Positions 52,953 to 61,990 of a stretch of DNA of 64,000 nt are shown in pieces. Source of the DNA: CAVQGZ01 sp963714455. Lineage in GTDB: Bacteria; Actinomycetota; Actinomycetes; Jiangellales; Jiangellaceae. Under the pieces are notes generated by a model that saw nothing but the letters and a program-made list of their open reading frames with translations, did no database searches and was not told where the DNA came from. The translations under genes and the position numbers were made by a program. The stretch is taken from positions 62,001 to 126,000 of the forward strand of contig CAVQON010000021.1 of NCBI GenBank assembly GCA_963714455.1, read 5' to 3'. Position 1 is the first letter of the stretch, and the number at the start of each line of letters is the position of its first letter.

Positions 52953-54765
52953 CTAGTCGAGAACCTCGCGGCGACCCTGGCCGTCCAGGGTCACGTCGAA
53001 GTCGTCACGCAGGTCCTCCAGCTGCCCGTTGAGGGCGGCTTGCACCGCCTGCAGCGCCGACCGCGCCGCGTCGAGGCGGGGGAGCAGCACGAAGTCGGCG
53101 CCGGCCGCGTAGATGCGTCGCACCTCGGGGAACGTGGTGGCGGTGGCGATGATCATGGCGTCCGGGGATACCTCGCGCGCCACGCGGACGGCATCGACGG
53201 TCGAGGCGGACGACAGCACGTCGTCCGGGATGGTGCACAGCACCACGCGCGCCTTGTCGACCCCGGCGTGGTGCAGGGTCTCCGGGCTGGTGAAGTCGCC
53301 GTAGGTGACGGCGGCCCCGAGCTCGGCGATGCGCGGGTGGATCGCGACGTTGAAGTCGACCACCGTCGTGCGGGACAACGTCTCTGGGAACTCCTCGGCC
53401 AGGTCGTTGAGCAATGACGAGGCGGTGCGGTGCACACCGAGCAGGGCCAGGTCGTAGGCCTTCTCCTCGTGCTCGCTTCCGGGTGGCGGCGGCTTCATGC
53501 CGATCCGGTCGAGCACGGGCGCGACCCGGGCCTCGATGGCCTCGGCCCGTGCGAAGACGAACGGGGTGCCGATGGCCGTGATCACGAAGGCGAACACGAT
53601 GACGGAGTTGAGGGTGGGGTCGATGTGCCCGAGCTGAAGGCCGAGGTAGGCCACCACCAGGCTGAACTCGGAGATCTGCGCCATCCGCGCCACGGTGAGG
53701 GTGGCGTTGCGCCGATCCGTCCCGGTGGCGTAGAGCAGGGGCAGCATGATCGTGAATCGGGTGAGCACCGTCAGCAGGGCGACACCGAGACCTGCCAGCA
53801 GCACCCCGGCGCCGTCGGGGGCCGGGATGGTCATGCCGATGCCGACGAAGAACAGCGTGATGAAGAAGTCCCGCACGACCGAGACCTGCCGCACGATCTC
53901 CGCGCTGAAGGGGATGGCGGCGATCGTGGAGCCGGCGATGAGGGCTGCGACACCGGCGCTCACGGCGATCCCGGGGTCGAGGCCGAAGACGGAGTCGATC
54001 GCCGTGTCGAGGTTGATGCCGATCAGGACGATGCCGAAGCACCAGGCCAGCGAGGCCACCAGAATCGTGGACGGCTGCTTCGCGATCCAGCGGAAGCCGA
54101 CGGGCAGCACGTAGCGGGCCAGCGCCCACGCGATCGCGGCGAGCACGGCGATCCCGACGAACGTGGCCACGATGGGGCCGAGGCTCGGGTCGTCGAAGCT
54201 GGGCTGGATCGCCAGCACGATCACCGACCAGATGTCTTCGAACACGAGCATGGCCAGGGCGATGCGCCCGCTGACGGTGTCCAGCAGGAACGACTGCTGG
54301 TAGAGGGCGACGACCAGCACGGTGGACGAGGCAGCGACAGCGAGCCCGATGTAGAGCGGGCCGTAGTCGCTGCCGCTGACGATGCCGGTCCCGATGCCGA
54401 GCAGCAGCAGGCCCTTGACGATCGACGAAGCCGAACAGGCCGCTCAGCGGGTACAGCAGCGGGCCCGACACGAGTACCGACCTGCCCTTGGTGAGCAGTG
54501 CTCGCACGTCGATCTCCAGGCCGATGAGAAAGAGCAGCAGGATCAGCCCGAGCTGGGCGATCGTGTCGATGTTCTCTCGGTTGGAGATCAGCCCGGTGCC
54601 GACGGGTCCGAGGATGACGCCGGCAACAAGAAAGGCCGCGACCGTCGGGATGCGTAGTCGCGTGAAGGCGATCGCCAGGACGCCCGCGAGCACCAGCGCG
54701 AGCGCGATGTCCAGGATCAGCTCGGGGAGCCCACCATCGGCCCCGCCGGCCGCCAGAAAGTCCAT
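52953..54765 (-). pseudogene. CPA2-type antiporter with TrkA-N domain, frameshifted
   Basis: A ~600-residue KefB-like monovalent cation/H+ antiporter. The 5' part (from ATG 54765) encodes helices 1-3 ('LLLFLIGLEIDVRALLTKG'); one base near 54424 shifts frame and the protein continues as 'IVKGLLLLGIGTGIV' onward to a C-terminal TrkA-N (NAD-binding, with 'TTVVDFNVAIHPRIAELGA') and stop at 52953. One base change would restore it. Sequencing error is possible. Confidence 0.85.
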
Positions 54766-54884
54766 GGGCGCGGAACATAGCCCCTGCTTGTAACAACTGT
54801 GCGTCGATGGGCGGGTCCGACGACCGGGGCAACCAAGCGATGCCCGACGTGCCCAAGGGCGCTCGTCATGGCACTGTCGGACGG

Positions 54885-55580
54885 GTGACGGACCTGGCTG
54901 GACGCTCGATCCTGGTAGCCGGCGCGAGCGGAGGGCTCGGCTCGGCGATCTCCCGGCTGCTCGCCGCCGACGGTGCCCTGCTCACTCTGGTCGGACGCGA
55001 CCGGGGGCGACTCGACGCGCTGGGGCTCGACGCTGTCACCGTGGAGAGCGACCTGCGCAAGCCCGCCTCGGCCGGCCAGGTCGTCGGCCGGGCCGTCCTC
55101 GAGCACGGCAGCCTGGACGGTGTCGTCATGGCGGCCGGGGTCGTGGCGTTCGGCTCGGCGCTGGACACCCCGGACGAGGTGCTCGTCGACGTGTTCACGA
55201 TCAACACGCTGGCGCCGATCCGGCTGCTGCGGGCGGCCGGCGAGCACCTCACCGCCTCTGCCGCGGCGGGCAACGACCCGTTCTTCGCCGCCATCAGCGC
55301 CGTCGTCGCCGAGGCGCCGATGGCCGGGATGGCCGGGTACTCGGCCAGCAAGGCGGCGTTGAGCGCCTACGACGCTGCGGCGGCCCGCGAGCTGCGTCGC
55401 GCGCGGGTGCGTGTGCTCGACGTCCGCCCGCCGCACACCGAGACCGGGCTCGCCCAGCGTCCCGTGCACGGCGACCCGCCGCGGCTGCCGACGGGGCTCG
55501 ACCCCGAGGTTGTCGCCGCGCGCATCGTCTCGGCGATCAGGGACGGCGAGCGCGACGTCCCGTCCTCTGCCTTCTCCTAG
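54885..55580 (+). CDS. Short-chain dehydrogenase/reductase
   Basis: A ~231-residue classical SDR. The NAD(P) motif is GASGGLGSA near residue 15, followed by 'NTLAPIRLL', a Ser in 'AISAVVAEAP' and catalytic YSASK. GTG start at 54885. It is divergent from the antiporter gene. Substrate unknown. Confidence 0.87.
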   Translation: MTDLAGRSILVAGASGGLGSAISRLLAADGALLTLVGRDRGRLDALGLDAVTVESDLRKPASAGQVVGRAVLEHGSLDGVVMAAGVVAFGSALDTPDEVLVDVFTINTLAPIRLLRAAGEHLTASAAAGNDPFFAAISAVVAEAPMAGMAGYSASKAALSAYDAAAARELRRARVRVLDVRPPHTETGLAQRPVHGDPPRLPTGLDPEVVAARIVSAIRDGERDVPSSAFS

Positions 55581-55963
55581 TCCGGGCACGACCGACCCTG
55601 CTGTGCACAAGTCTGGGGACAACCATGTGCACGCCGTGTGGATGACCGCGAAGTCCGCAGATGGGGCTGTGCACAGGGTGTGGACGCGCTACAGGGTTGC
55701 TGACCAGCCATGGCGGACTCGGCCACGCCCATTGACCTGCCCCCTGGGCAGGAGCAGAGTTCACCTCGTCACCACCGAAGTCGCTTCACCGCTCGAGGGG
55801 TTCGCTCCTCGACCGGCGTCGGGGCAAAGGCCGGGGCTCTGGCCCTGGTTCACGCCGCGCAGCCGGGTGCGGCGGCCAGACGTGGCGGCGTGTTCGGAGA
55901 GGTCGGTGTCCGAGCGGACGAGACGCAAGTCTTGATCGCGAAGATACTGGACGGTCGAGCAAG
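55581..55963. other. Gene-poor intergenic region
   Basis: About 380 bp after the SDR stop without a convincing gene. The left part (55602-55687) contains four DnaA-box-like 9-mers: TGTGCACAA, TGTGGATGA, TGTGCACAG and TGTGGACGC. The remainder is GC-rich and holds only short open frames with no start signal. It ends in a strong terminator, so a small untranslated RNA cannot be excluded. Confidence 0.5.
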
Positions 55964-56006
55964 CGGGGCCCCTTCACCTCCTACGTGAAGGGGCCCCGTC
56001 CTTTTG
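55964..56006 (+). terminator. Rho-independent terminator
   Basis: CGGGGCCCCTTCAC (55964-55977) and GTGAAGGGGCCCCG (55985-55998) form a perfect 14-bp stem with a 7-nt loop, followed by TCCTTTTG. This is the clearest intrinsic terminator in the window; no gene is recognised immediately upstream. Confidence 0.85.
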
Positions 56007-56050
56007 TCCCGGTTCTCCCAGGTTCGCCGCACCCGCTGCGCGACGCGGGT

Positions 56051-56078
56051 TTGACCACAACCTACGGTTGCGTAAGTT
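56051..56078 (+). promoter_or_regulatory. Promoter with overlapping palindromic operator
   Basis: TTGACC (56051-56056), 16-nt spacer and TAAGTT (56073-56078) form a promoter whose start would be the GTG at 56086 (leaderless). AACCTACGGTTGCGTAAGTT (56059-56078) is an 8-bp-arm palindrome (arms AACnTACG/CGTAnGTT) spanning the spacer and -10, typical of TetR-type repressor sites. Confidence 0.65.
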
Positions 56079-56085
56079 ATCGCCT

Positions 56086-57546
56086 GTGGGCCGTGCTGAC
56101 ACTCTCCCGGAGATCATCCAAGGCGGTATGGGCGTCGCCGTGTCGCACTGGCGGCTGGCCCGAACCGTGGCGCAGTCCGGTGGCCTGGGGGTGATCTCCG
56201 GGGTGGGCCCCGACCTCATGGTCGCGCGGCTGCTGCAGGACGGAGACCCTGAGGGCGACGTCCGCCGGGTGCTCGAGCGCTACCCCGATCAGCAGCTCGT
56301 CGACGCGACCATGGCCAAGTACTTCCGCGCCGGCGGACTCGAGCCCGGCCAGCCGTACCGACCCATCCCCAAGCTCGACCTCAACCAGAAGCTCGACGCG
56401 GTGCGCCTGAGCGCCCTGGGCGCCTATGTGCAGGTCGCCCTCGCCAAGGAGGGTCACGACGGCCCCATCGGCATGAACCTGCTGGAGAAGGTGCAGATCT
56501 GGACGCCTGCCGCTCTGCTGGGAGCGATGGTGGCTGGGGTCGACGCGGTGCTCGTCGGGGCGGGTGTGCCGTCCCACCTGCCGCGCATGCTCGACGCGCT
56601 CTCGCGTCTCGAGCCGGTCACGCTGCCCATCGACGTGGCCGGGGCCACCAGCGAGGACGACTTCAGCATCTCCCTCGACCCGGCCCAGGCGGTTGCTGGG
56701 CTGCCCGAGTCGTTGCCGCGTCCGGCGTTCCTGGCGATCGTCTCCGCCCACGTGCTGGCCACCTACCTCGCGCGCAGCGACGACACGCGCCCGGACGGGT
56801 TCGTCATCGAGGGGCCCACCGCGGGTGGGCACAACGCGCCGCCGCGCCGACCCGAGATCGACGAGTCCGGCCAGGTCGTCTACGGCCCGCGCGACGTCGT
56901 CGACCTGTCGAAGGTGGCCGCCACCGGGCTGCCGTACTGGCTGGCCGGCGGGTACGGCACCCCCGAGCAGGTCGCTGCTGCGCGTGCTGGTGGTGCAGCC
57001 GGGGTTCAGCTCGGCACCGTCTTCGCCCTGAGCCGTGAGTCGGGCATGCGGCCCGAGCTGCGTGACTCGATGCTGGCCTCGCTGGCCGACGGCACGCTGG
57101 ACGTGCGCACCGACGGTCGAGCCAGCCCTACCGGGTTCCCGTTCAAGGTCGTGCAGCAGGGCGGCACCATCGCCGACCCCGAGGTGGCCGCCGAGCGCGG
57201 ACGAATCTGCGACCTGGGCTACCTGCGTACGCTCTTTCGCCGTGACGACGGCTCAGTCGGCTACCGGTGCCCGTCCGAGCCTGAGGACGCCTACGTCCGC
57301 AAGGGCGGCGACCTCGACGACACGGTGGGACGGATGTGCCTGTGCAACGGGCTGCTGTCCACCGCCGGGCACGCCCAGCGACGTCCCGGTGCGGAGGGGC
57401 TCGACGTCGAGCCGCCGCTGCTCACGCTCGGCGGCGACCTCGACGGGGCGCGCCTGCTGCTGGCTCAGCACCCGGACGGGTGGTCGGCCAGCGACGTGAT
57501 CGCCTGGTTGTCGAGCGCCCAGGCGGGCGCCACCACGACGTCCTGA
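56086..57546 (+). CDS. Nitronate monooxygenase-family flavoprotein
   Basis: A ~486-residue TIM-barrel flavoprotein of the nitronate monooxygenase (2-nitropropane dioxygenase) family: 'EIIQGGMGVAVSHWRLARTVAQSGGLGVIS', 'GFVIEGPTAGGHNAPPR' and 'YWLAGGYGTPEQVAAARAGGAAGVQLGT' are hallmark FMN-site segments. It is longer than canonical NMO and the C-terminal part has several cysteines (CxC). The GTG at 56086 fits the leaderless promoter; TTG at 56068 would be longer. Confidence 0.85.
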   Translation: MGRADTLPEIIQGGMGVAVSHWRLARTVAQSGGLGVISGVGPDLMVARLLQDGDPEGDVRRVLERYPDQQLVDATMAKYFRAGGLEPGQPYRPIPKLDLNQKLDAVRLSALGAYVQVALAKEGHDGPIGMNLLEKVQIWTPAALLGAMVAGVDAVLVGAGVPSHLPRMLDALSRLEPVTLPIDVAGATSEDDFSISLDPAQAVAGLPESLPRPAFLAIVSAHVLATYLARSDDTRPDGFVIEGPTAGGHNAPPRRPEIDESGQVVYGPRDVVDLSKVAATGLPYWLAGGYGTPEQVAAARAGGAAGVQLGTVFALSRESGMRPELRDSMLASLADGTLDVRTDGRASPTGFPFKVVQQGGTIADPEVAAERGRICDLGYLRTLFRRDDGSVGYRCPSEPEDAYVRKGGDLDDTVGRMCLCNGLLSTAGHAQRRPGAEGLDVEPPLLTLGGDLDGARLLLAQHPDGWSASDVIAWLSSAQAGATTTS

Positions 57547-57576
57547 TCGACGCTCGGACCCGCCCGCGTTCTCGGC

Positions 57577-58071
57577 TCACAGCAGCCGCTCGCCGTCGTG
57601 CACCCGCACCGGAACGAAGGGCGCCGGCTGCGTGGGCTCCGTGCTCGCCATGGCCCGCCACGCGTCGAGGGCGTCGGTGACCCGAACCGCCCAGGCGGGC
57701 GGCATCAGGTCGTCGAGGTCGTCGCGGGTCACCCAGCGCCACTGCGAGGTCTCGTCGCTCGTTCGCTCGCTGCCGGCGAGGCGCTCGCAGACGAACACCA
57801 GGGCCACCGGCCCGAGCGCCATGTTCTGGTAGACACCGCTGAGCCGGCGCGGCCGGACGGTGAGCCCGGTCTCCTCGGCCACCTCGCGCACGAGGCCCTG
57901 CGTCACCGTCTCGCCGACCTCCAGGGCGCCACCGGGCAGCTCCCAGCGAGGCGGGACGCGCCGGCGAACGAGCAGCGCCCGTCCGGTGCCGTCCACGACG
58001 ACCCCGGCGACGCCCACGACGTGGCGGGGGAGGCCGGCCACTTGTGCCTGCTCCTGCGGCGTCGGGCTCAC
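57577..58071 (-). CDS. NUDIX hydrolase
   Basis: A 164-residue NUDIX protein. The Nudix box appears as 'GGALEVGETVTQGLVREVAEETGL' (GX5EX7REUXEEXGU). Likely hydrolyses a nucleoside diphosphate derivative. GTG start at 58071 overlaps the PadR stop by 4 bp, so it is co-translated with the regulator. Confidence 0.9.
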   Translation of the reverse strand: MSPTPQEQAQVAGLPRHVVGVAGVVVDGTGRALLVRRRVPPRWELPGGALEVGETVTQGLVREVAEETGLTVRPRRLSGVYQNMALGPVALVFVCERLAGSERTSDETSQWRWVTRDDLDDLMPPAWAVRVTDALDAWRAMASTEPTQPAPFVPVRVHDGERLL

Positions 58072-58766
58072 GTCGTGACGGTGTCGGGGCCGGGCGCCGG
58101 CTCTGCGTCGGGCGCCGGGCCCTCGTCGGTCGGGTCGCCGGCCAGCACGCGGTAGAGGTTGCGCTTCGTGGCTGTCATCAGCGCGGTGGCCGCGGCGATC
58201 TGCTGCTCGTCCCCGGTCCGCGCCACCTGGGTGAGCGCGGTCGCCACCTGGCGCATCGCCTCGAGCAGGTCGGTGGTCGACTCCGACTCCGCCCCGATCT
58301 GCGTCCAGGGCTCGCCGAGCTCGTCGGCGTTCTCGTCCACGAAGGCGCGGCCGGCGTCGGTGAGCTCGAACACCCGGCGGTCACCGTCGGCCTGCACGCG
58401 TACGAGGCCCTCGCCGGCCAGGCGCTTGAGCACCGGGTACACCGAGCCGGGGCTGGGCTGCCAGCGGCCCTCGCTGCGCTCGACGACCTCGGTGATGATC
58501 TCGTAGCCGTGTCGGGGCTGCTCGGCGAGAAGCAGCAGCACCGCGGCGCGCACGTTGCCGCGTCCGGCACGGCCTCGGGAGCGGTGCGGTGCGAGCCCGA
58601 ACGCCACGTCGGGGCCACCCGGGGGCCAGGGTTGACCACCCGGACCCGCTCGTCGGCCTCGCCCGCGACGTCCGCTGCTGCGTGCTTTCCCGCGCCCCTC
58701 GCCTCGCGGCTCGGCGTGGGAGTGGTGCTCGCCGGCGCTCATGTACGTCATGAACATGGGGTTCAT
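58068..58766 (-). CDS. PadR-family transcriptional regulator
   Basis: A 232-residue regulator; ATG at 58766 follows AAAGGAG. A Gly/Arg/His-rich N-terminal extension (about 75 residues) precedes the PadR winged helix 'LLLLAEQPRHGYEIITEVVERSEGRWQPSPGSVYPVLKRL', then 'GDRRVFELTDAGRAF' (wing). Proteins of this composition are common in actinobacteria. The palindrome CGATATATCG upstream may be its operator. Confidence 0.88.
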   Translation of the reverse strand: MNPMFMTYMSAGEHHSHAEPRGEGRGKARSSGRRGRGRRAGPGGQPWPPGGPDVAFGLAPHRSRGRAGRGNVRAAVLLLLAEQPRHGYEIITEVVERSEGRWQPSPGSVYPVLKRLAGEGLVRVQADGDRRVFELTDAGRAFVDENADELGEPWTQIGAESESTTDLLEAMRQVATALTQVARTGDEQQIAAATALMTATKRNLYRVLAGDPTDEGPAPDAEPAPGPDTVTT

Positions 58767-58808
58767 GGTTCTCCTTTGCTGTCGCAACACTGTGTCGCGA
58801 TGTAATAA

Positions 58809-58818
58809 CGATATATCG
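58809..58818. promoter_or_regulatory. Palindrome CGATATATCG, possible PadR operator
   Basis: A perfect 10-bp palindrome in an unusually A+T-rich patch 43 bp before the PadR start and 48 bp before the GatB/YqeY start. It is well placed to control one or both divergent genes. Confidence 0.45.
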
Positions 58819-58866
58819 GTAGTGCCTACTCGTCAACATGGCTGCCCAGGGGCGCACAATGGCGCG

Positions 58867-59334
58867 GTGAGCCCACTTGCCTCCCGCCTGCAGTCCGACC
58901 TGACCGCTGCCATGAAGAACCGAGACGAGGTGCGCACCGCCACCCTGCGCATGGTGCTGGCCTCGATCTCGACCGAGCAGGTCTCGGGCAAGGTCGCCCG
59001 CGACCTCACCGACGACGAGGTGATCACCGTGCTGACGCGGGAGGTGAAGAAGCGTCGGGAGGCTGCCGCCGCATTCGCCGACGCCGGGCGCACCCAGACG
59101 GCCGAGCGGGAGCGGGCCGAAGAAGCCGTCCTGGCCGAGTATCTTCCGGCGGCGCTGTCGTCGGCCGAGCTCGACGCGCTGGTGTCGGCTGCGGTCAGCG
59201 CCGCTGCGGAGCAGGGTGCCGCCGGCCCGGGGGCGATGGGCGCTGTCATGAAGGCGCTGCAACCGCAGGTCAAGGGGCGCGCGGACGGCGCGGACGTCGC
59301 CCGGCGAGTGCGCGCGGCGCTCGCGTCCGGGTAG
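58867..59334 (+). CDS. GatB/YqeY-domain protein
   Basis: A 155-residue YqeY-like protein, GTG start. 'LQSDLTAAMKNRDEVRTATLRMVLASI' and 'VLTREVKKRREAAAAF' are hallmark segments, and the C-terminal 'MGAVMKALQPQVKGRADGADVARRVR' is conserved. The domain is related to the tail of GatB in the tRNA amidotransferase and is thought to bind tRNA. Confidence 0.92.
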   Translation: MSPLASRLQSDLTAAMKNRDEVRTATLRMVLASISTEQVSGKVARDLTDDEVITVLTREVKKRREAAAAFADAGRTQTAERERAEEAVLAEYLPAALSSAELDALVSAAVSAAAEQGAAGPGAMGAVMKALQPQVKGRADGADVARRVRAALASG

Positions 59335-59407
59335 CCCGGCCGGCTCGCCCCGAGGTGAGCGCAGCGAAGCGGCTCGTCCAGGGGCCCCTTGCTGGCATCC
59401 TCTGCTG

Positions 59408-61000
59408 GTGACAGCGCTGCGGGCGGCACTCGCCGAGTCGGCGCTGCGGCGCGCCCTCGTGGCGTTCCTCGCCTTCATCGTGGTGGAGGAGGGCCTGTGG
59501 CTGGCCGTTCTGCTCTACGCGCACCAGATCGGCGGCGCGCCGGCCGTGGGTGCCGTCGCCGTCGCACAGCTGGTGCCCGCCACCGTCCTGGCTCCGGTTC
59601 TCGCGACCTGGCTGGACCGGGTATCCGTGCGGACCGGGCTGACGATGGCCTACGCCTCCGCCGGTACGGCCGCACTCGTCCTCGGGCTGCTGCTCGTCGC
59701 GCAGGCGCCGGTGTGGGCCGTCGTCCTGGCCGCCGTCGTGCAGAGCGCCCTGGTCTCGCTGGGGCGTCCGGCCCACTTCTCCGCACTCCCGCGCCTGGCT
59801 GAGCTTCCGTCCCATCTCGTAGCCGCGAACGCGGTGACGGGCACCGTGGAGTCGTTGGGCGTGATGCTGGGTCCGCTGACGGTCGCCCTGGCACTGACGT
59901 TCTCCGGCGTCGCCCCGCTGGTAGTGGTGCTCGGTGCGCTGCTGTGCCTGGGCGCGATACTCGTGGGCACCGCTCGGATGCCCGCGCACACGGTGTCCTC
60001 GGACGAGCCGGACACCGAGACCGAGCCGTTCCTGCAGGCAGCCACCCAGGGCGTCCGCGAGGTGCGCCGCGTCCCCGGTGCGCTCACCCTGCTGGTGATC
60101 GTCGGCCTCGGCTGGGTGCTGCAGGGTGCTCTCGACGTGCTCGGTGTGTCCTTCGCCGTCGACGTGCTGGACGCCGGTGACCAGGGGGCGAGCTTCATCG
60201 CAGCCGGCAACGGCTTGGGCCTGCTGATCGGTGCGACGCTGGCGGCAGTCGTGCTGGTCGGCGTGGCCCGGCTGTCGCGGGTCGTCGTCACCGGAGCCGT
60301 GCTGGGCGGCCTCGCTCTGGCGGCCACCGGACTGACCGACACGCTGCTGGTGGCGCTGGTGCTGGTCGTCATCAGCGGGGTCGCGCGGTCGTTCGTCGAC
60401 GTGGCCGGGCGCACCCTGCTGCACCGCAACATCGACGAGCGCGTGATGGCTCGGGTGTTCGGCGTCCAGGAGGCGGTGCTGACGGGTGGCCTGGCGATCG
60501 GTGCCGTTCTCGCGCCGCTGGCCATCGCGGTCGTCGGGACGCAGGCGGCGTTCGCCGTCACCGGTGCCGTGCTGCTCGTACCGGCCCTGCTGGCCCGTCC
60601 GATGCTGCGGGCACTCGACCGCACGGGCGTCGTGGCCGCCCAGCGCATCGCCCTGCTTCGCGGCCTCAACCTCTTCGCACCTCTGGCACCGCCCGACCTG
60701 GAGCGACTCGCGCTCTCCAGCGAGCGGTGCCCGGTGTCGGTCGGCGAGACCCTCATCGTCCAGGGCGATGACGGCGACTGCTTCTACGCGGTCGAGTCGG
60801 GACGCTTCGAGGTGGTCAAGGACGGCGCGCCGGTGGCCGACCTCGGGCCCGGCCAGTACTTCGGCGAGATAGCCCTGCTGCGTGACGTCCCCCGCACGGC
60901 GTCGGTGACCTGCACGCAGTCCGGCGAGGTGATCGTGATGGGCCGCGAGGTGTTCCTGGCTGCCATGAGTCGCAGCCGCCCCCGCCTCGACGGCTCGTGA
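59408..61000 (+). CDS. MFS transporter with C-terminal cNMP-binding domain
   Basis: A 530-residue protein. Residues 1-400 form a 12-helix MFS transporter; residues 415-530 are a CNB domain with 'VSVGETLIVQGDDGDCFYAVESGRFEVV' and an intact phosphate-binding cassette 'FGEIALLRDVPRTAS'. Such fusions suggest that transport is gated by cAMP or another cyclic nucleotide. Substrate unknown. GTG start. Followed at 18 bp by the acyltransferase. Confidence 0.85.
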   Translation: MTALRAALAESALRRALVAFLAFIVVEEGLWLAVLLYAHQIGGAPAVGAVAVAQLVPATVLAPVLATWLDRVSVRTGLTMAYASAGTAALVLGLLLVAQAPVWAVVLAAVVQSALVSLGRPAHFSALPRLAELPSHLVAANAVTGTVESLGVMLGPLTVALALTFSGVAPLVVVLGALLCLGAILVGTARMPAHTVSSDEPDTETEPFLQAATQGVREVRRVPGALTLLVIVGLGWVLQGALDVLGVSFAVDVLDAGDQGASFIAAGNGLGLLIGATLAAVVLVGVARLSRVVVTGAVLGGLALAATGLTDTLLVALVLVVISGVARSFVDVAGRTLLHRNIDERVMARVFGVQEAVLTGGLAIGAVLAPLAIAVVGTQAAFAVTGAVLLVPALLARPMLRALDRTGVVAAQRIALLRGLNLFAPLAPPDLERLALSSERCPVSVGETLIVQGDDGDCFYAVESGRFEVVKDGAPVADLGPGQYFGEIALLRDVPRTASVTCTQSGEVIVMGREVFLAAMSRSRPRLDGS

Positions 61001-61018
61001 CGCGGTAGGTTCCCCATC

Positions 61019-61789
61019 ATGGTCGAGTGGGTGTACGGGCCAGTGATCACGGCGATGAAAGGCGGCTTCGCCGCCATGGGGCTGCGCTTCGTCGACCGCG
61101 GGTTCGAGAACGTGCCGCGCGAGGGCGGCGCGGTGTTCGCCATCAACCACGTCGGCTACCTCGACTTCATCTTCGCCGGACGGGCGGCCGACCCGATCGG
61201 ACGTTACGTCCGGTTCATGGCCAAGGACGTCGTCTTCCGGCACAAGGCCGCCGGCCCGCTCATGCGCGGCATGAAGCACATCCCGGTCGACCGGGAGGCC
61301 GGTGCGGGCGCCTATGCCGCCGCGGTCACCGCGTTGCGCAACGGGGAGTTCGTCGGCGTCTTCCCCGAGGGCACGACGAGCCGCTCGTACACGATCAAGG
61401 AGTTCAAGACCGGTGCCGCTCGCATGGCGGCCCAGGCAGGTGTCCCGATCGTCCCGGTGGTGATCTGGGGGAGCCAGCGGATCTACACCAAGGGGCACAA
61501 ACCCGACTTCAAGACGCGCCGCCGCGCGATCTCGGTGACGGTGGGTGAGCCCATCGCCGTCGCGCCCGACGCTGACCCGCGCGAGGTCACCGAGAACCTG
61601 CGGGAGGTCATGTCGGTTCTGCTGGACGAGACCATCCGGGCCCATCCCCAAGGACCGGACGGCCCGGACGACACCTGGTGGCTGCCCCCGCAGTACGGCG
61701 GGACGGCGCTGACCCGCGAGCAGGCCCACGAGATCGAGGAGTCCGAGCGCCAGGCCCGCCTGGCCGCGCGCCGCGCGCAGTCCAGCTGA
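61019..61789 (+). CDS. 1-acylglycerol-3-phosphate acyltransferase-like protein
   Basis: A 256-residue PlsC-type acyltransferase. Motif I NHVGYLD (NHx4D), the block 'GPLMRGMKHIPVDR' and motif III 'VGVFPEGTTSRS' are present. It transfers an acyl chain to lysophosphatidate or another lysolipid. The ATG at 61019 lies 18 bp after the MFS-cNMP stop. Confidence 0.9.
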   Translation: MVEWVYGPVITAMKGGFAAMGLRFVDRGFENVPREGGAVFAINHVGYLDFIFAGRAADPIGRYVRFMAKDVVFRHKAAGPLMRGMKHIPVDREAGAGAYAAAVTALRNGEFVGVFPEGTTSRSYTIKEFKTGAARMAAQAGVPIVPVVIWGSQRIYTKGHKPDFKTRRRAISVTVGEPIAVAPDADPREVTENLREVMSVLLDETIRAHPQGPDGPDDTWWLPPQYGGTALTREQAHEIEESERQARLAARRAQSS

Positions 61790-61851
61790 CCCCGAGCCCC
61801 CTGACCGGGACGCCCGCCCCGCCCCCGCGACCCCGCCCGCCGCCCGCCAGC

Positions 61852-61932
61852 CCCCCAAACGATCACGTTCACGTGATCGTTTGGGGGTTTCCAAGGCAGA
61901 TCTTCCGTGGAAACCCCCAAACTGCCGTGGAA
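61852..61932. repeat. Dispersed palindromic repeat, family 1, copy B
   Basis: Between the convergent acyltransferase and CoA-disulfide reductase genes. Arms CCCCCAAACGATCACGT (61852-61868) and ACGTGATCGTTTGGGGG (61871-61887) form a perfect 36-bp palindrome. Alternatively GTTTGGGGGTTTCC (61879-61892) pairs with GGAAACCCCCAAAC (61909-61922). The two folds are mutually exclusive, sharing GTTTGGGGG. The 25-base core is identical to copy A. Confidence 0.8.
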
Positions 61933-61990
61933 GGTTCGCGATCCGCAGCCGTGTCGGCGTGGCCGGGCCGCGCCGTGGGACGCCGTGGGC

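Noticed and set aside
55710..55988. 92-codon open frame in the 55.6-56 kb gap
   Set aside because: Runs into the terminator hairpin and has no ribosome-binding site or recognisable content.
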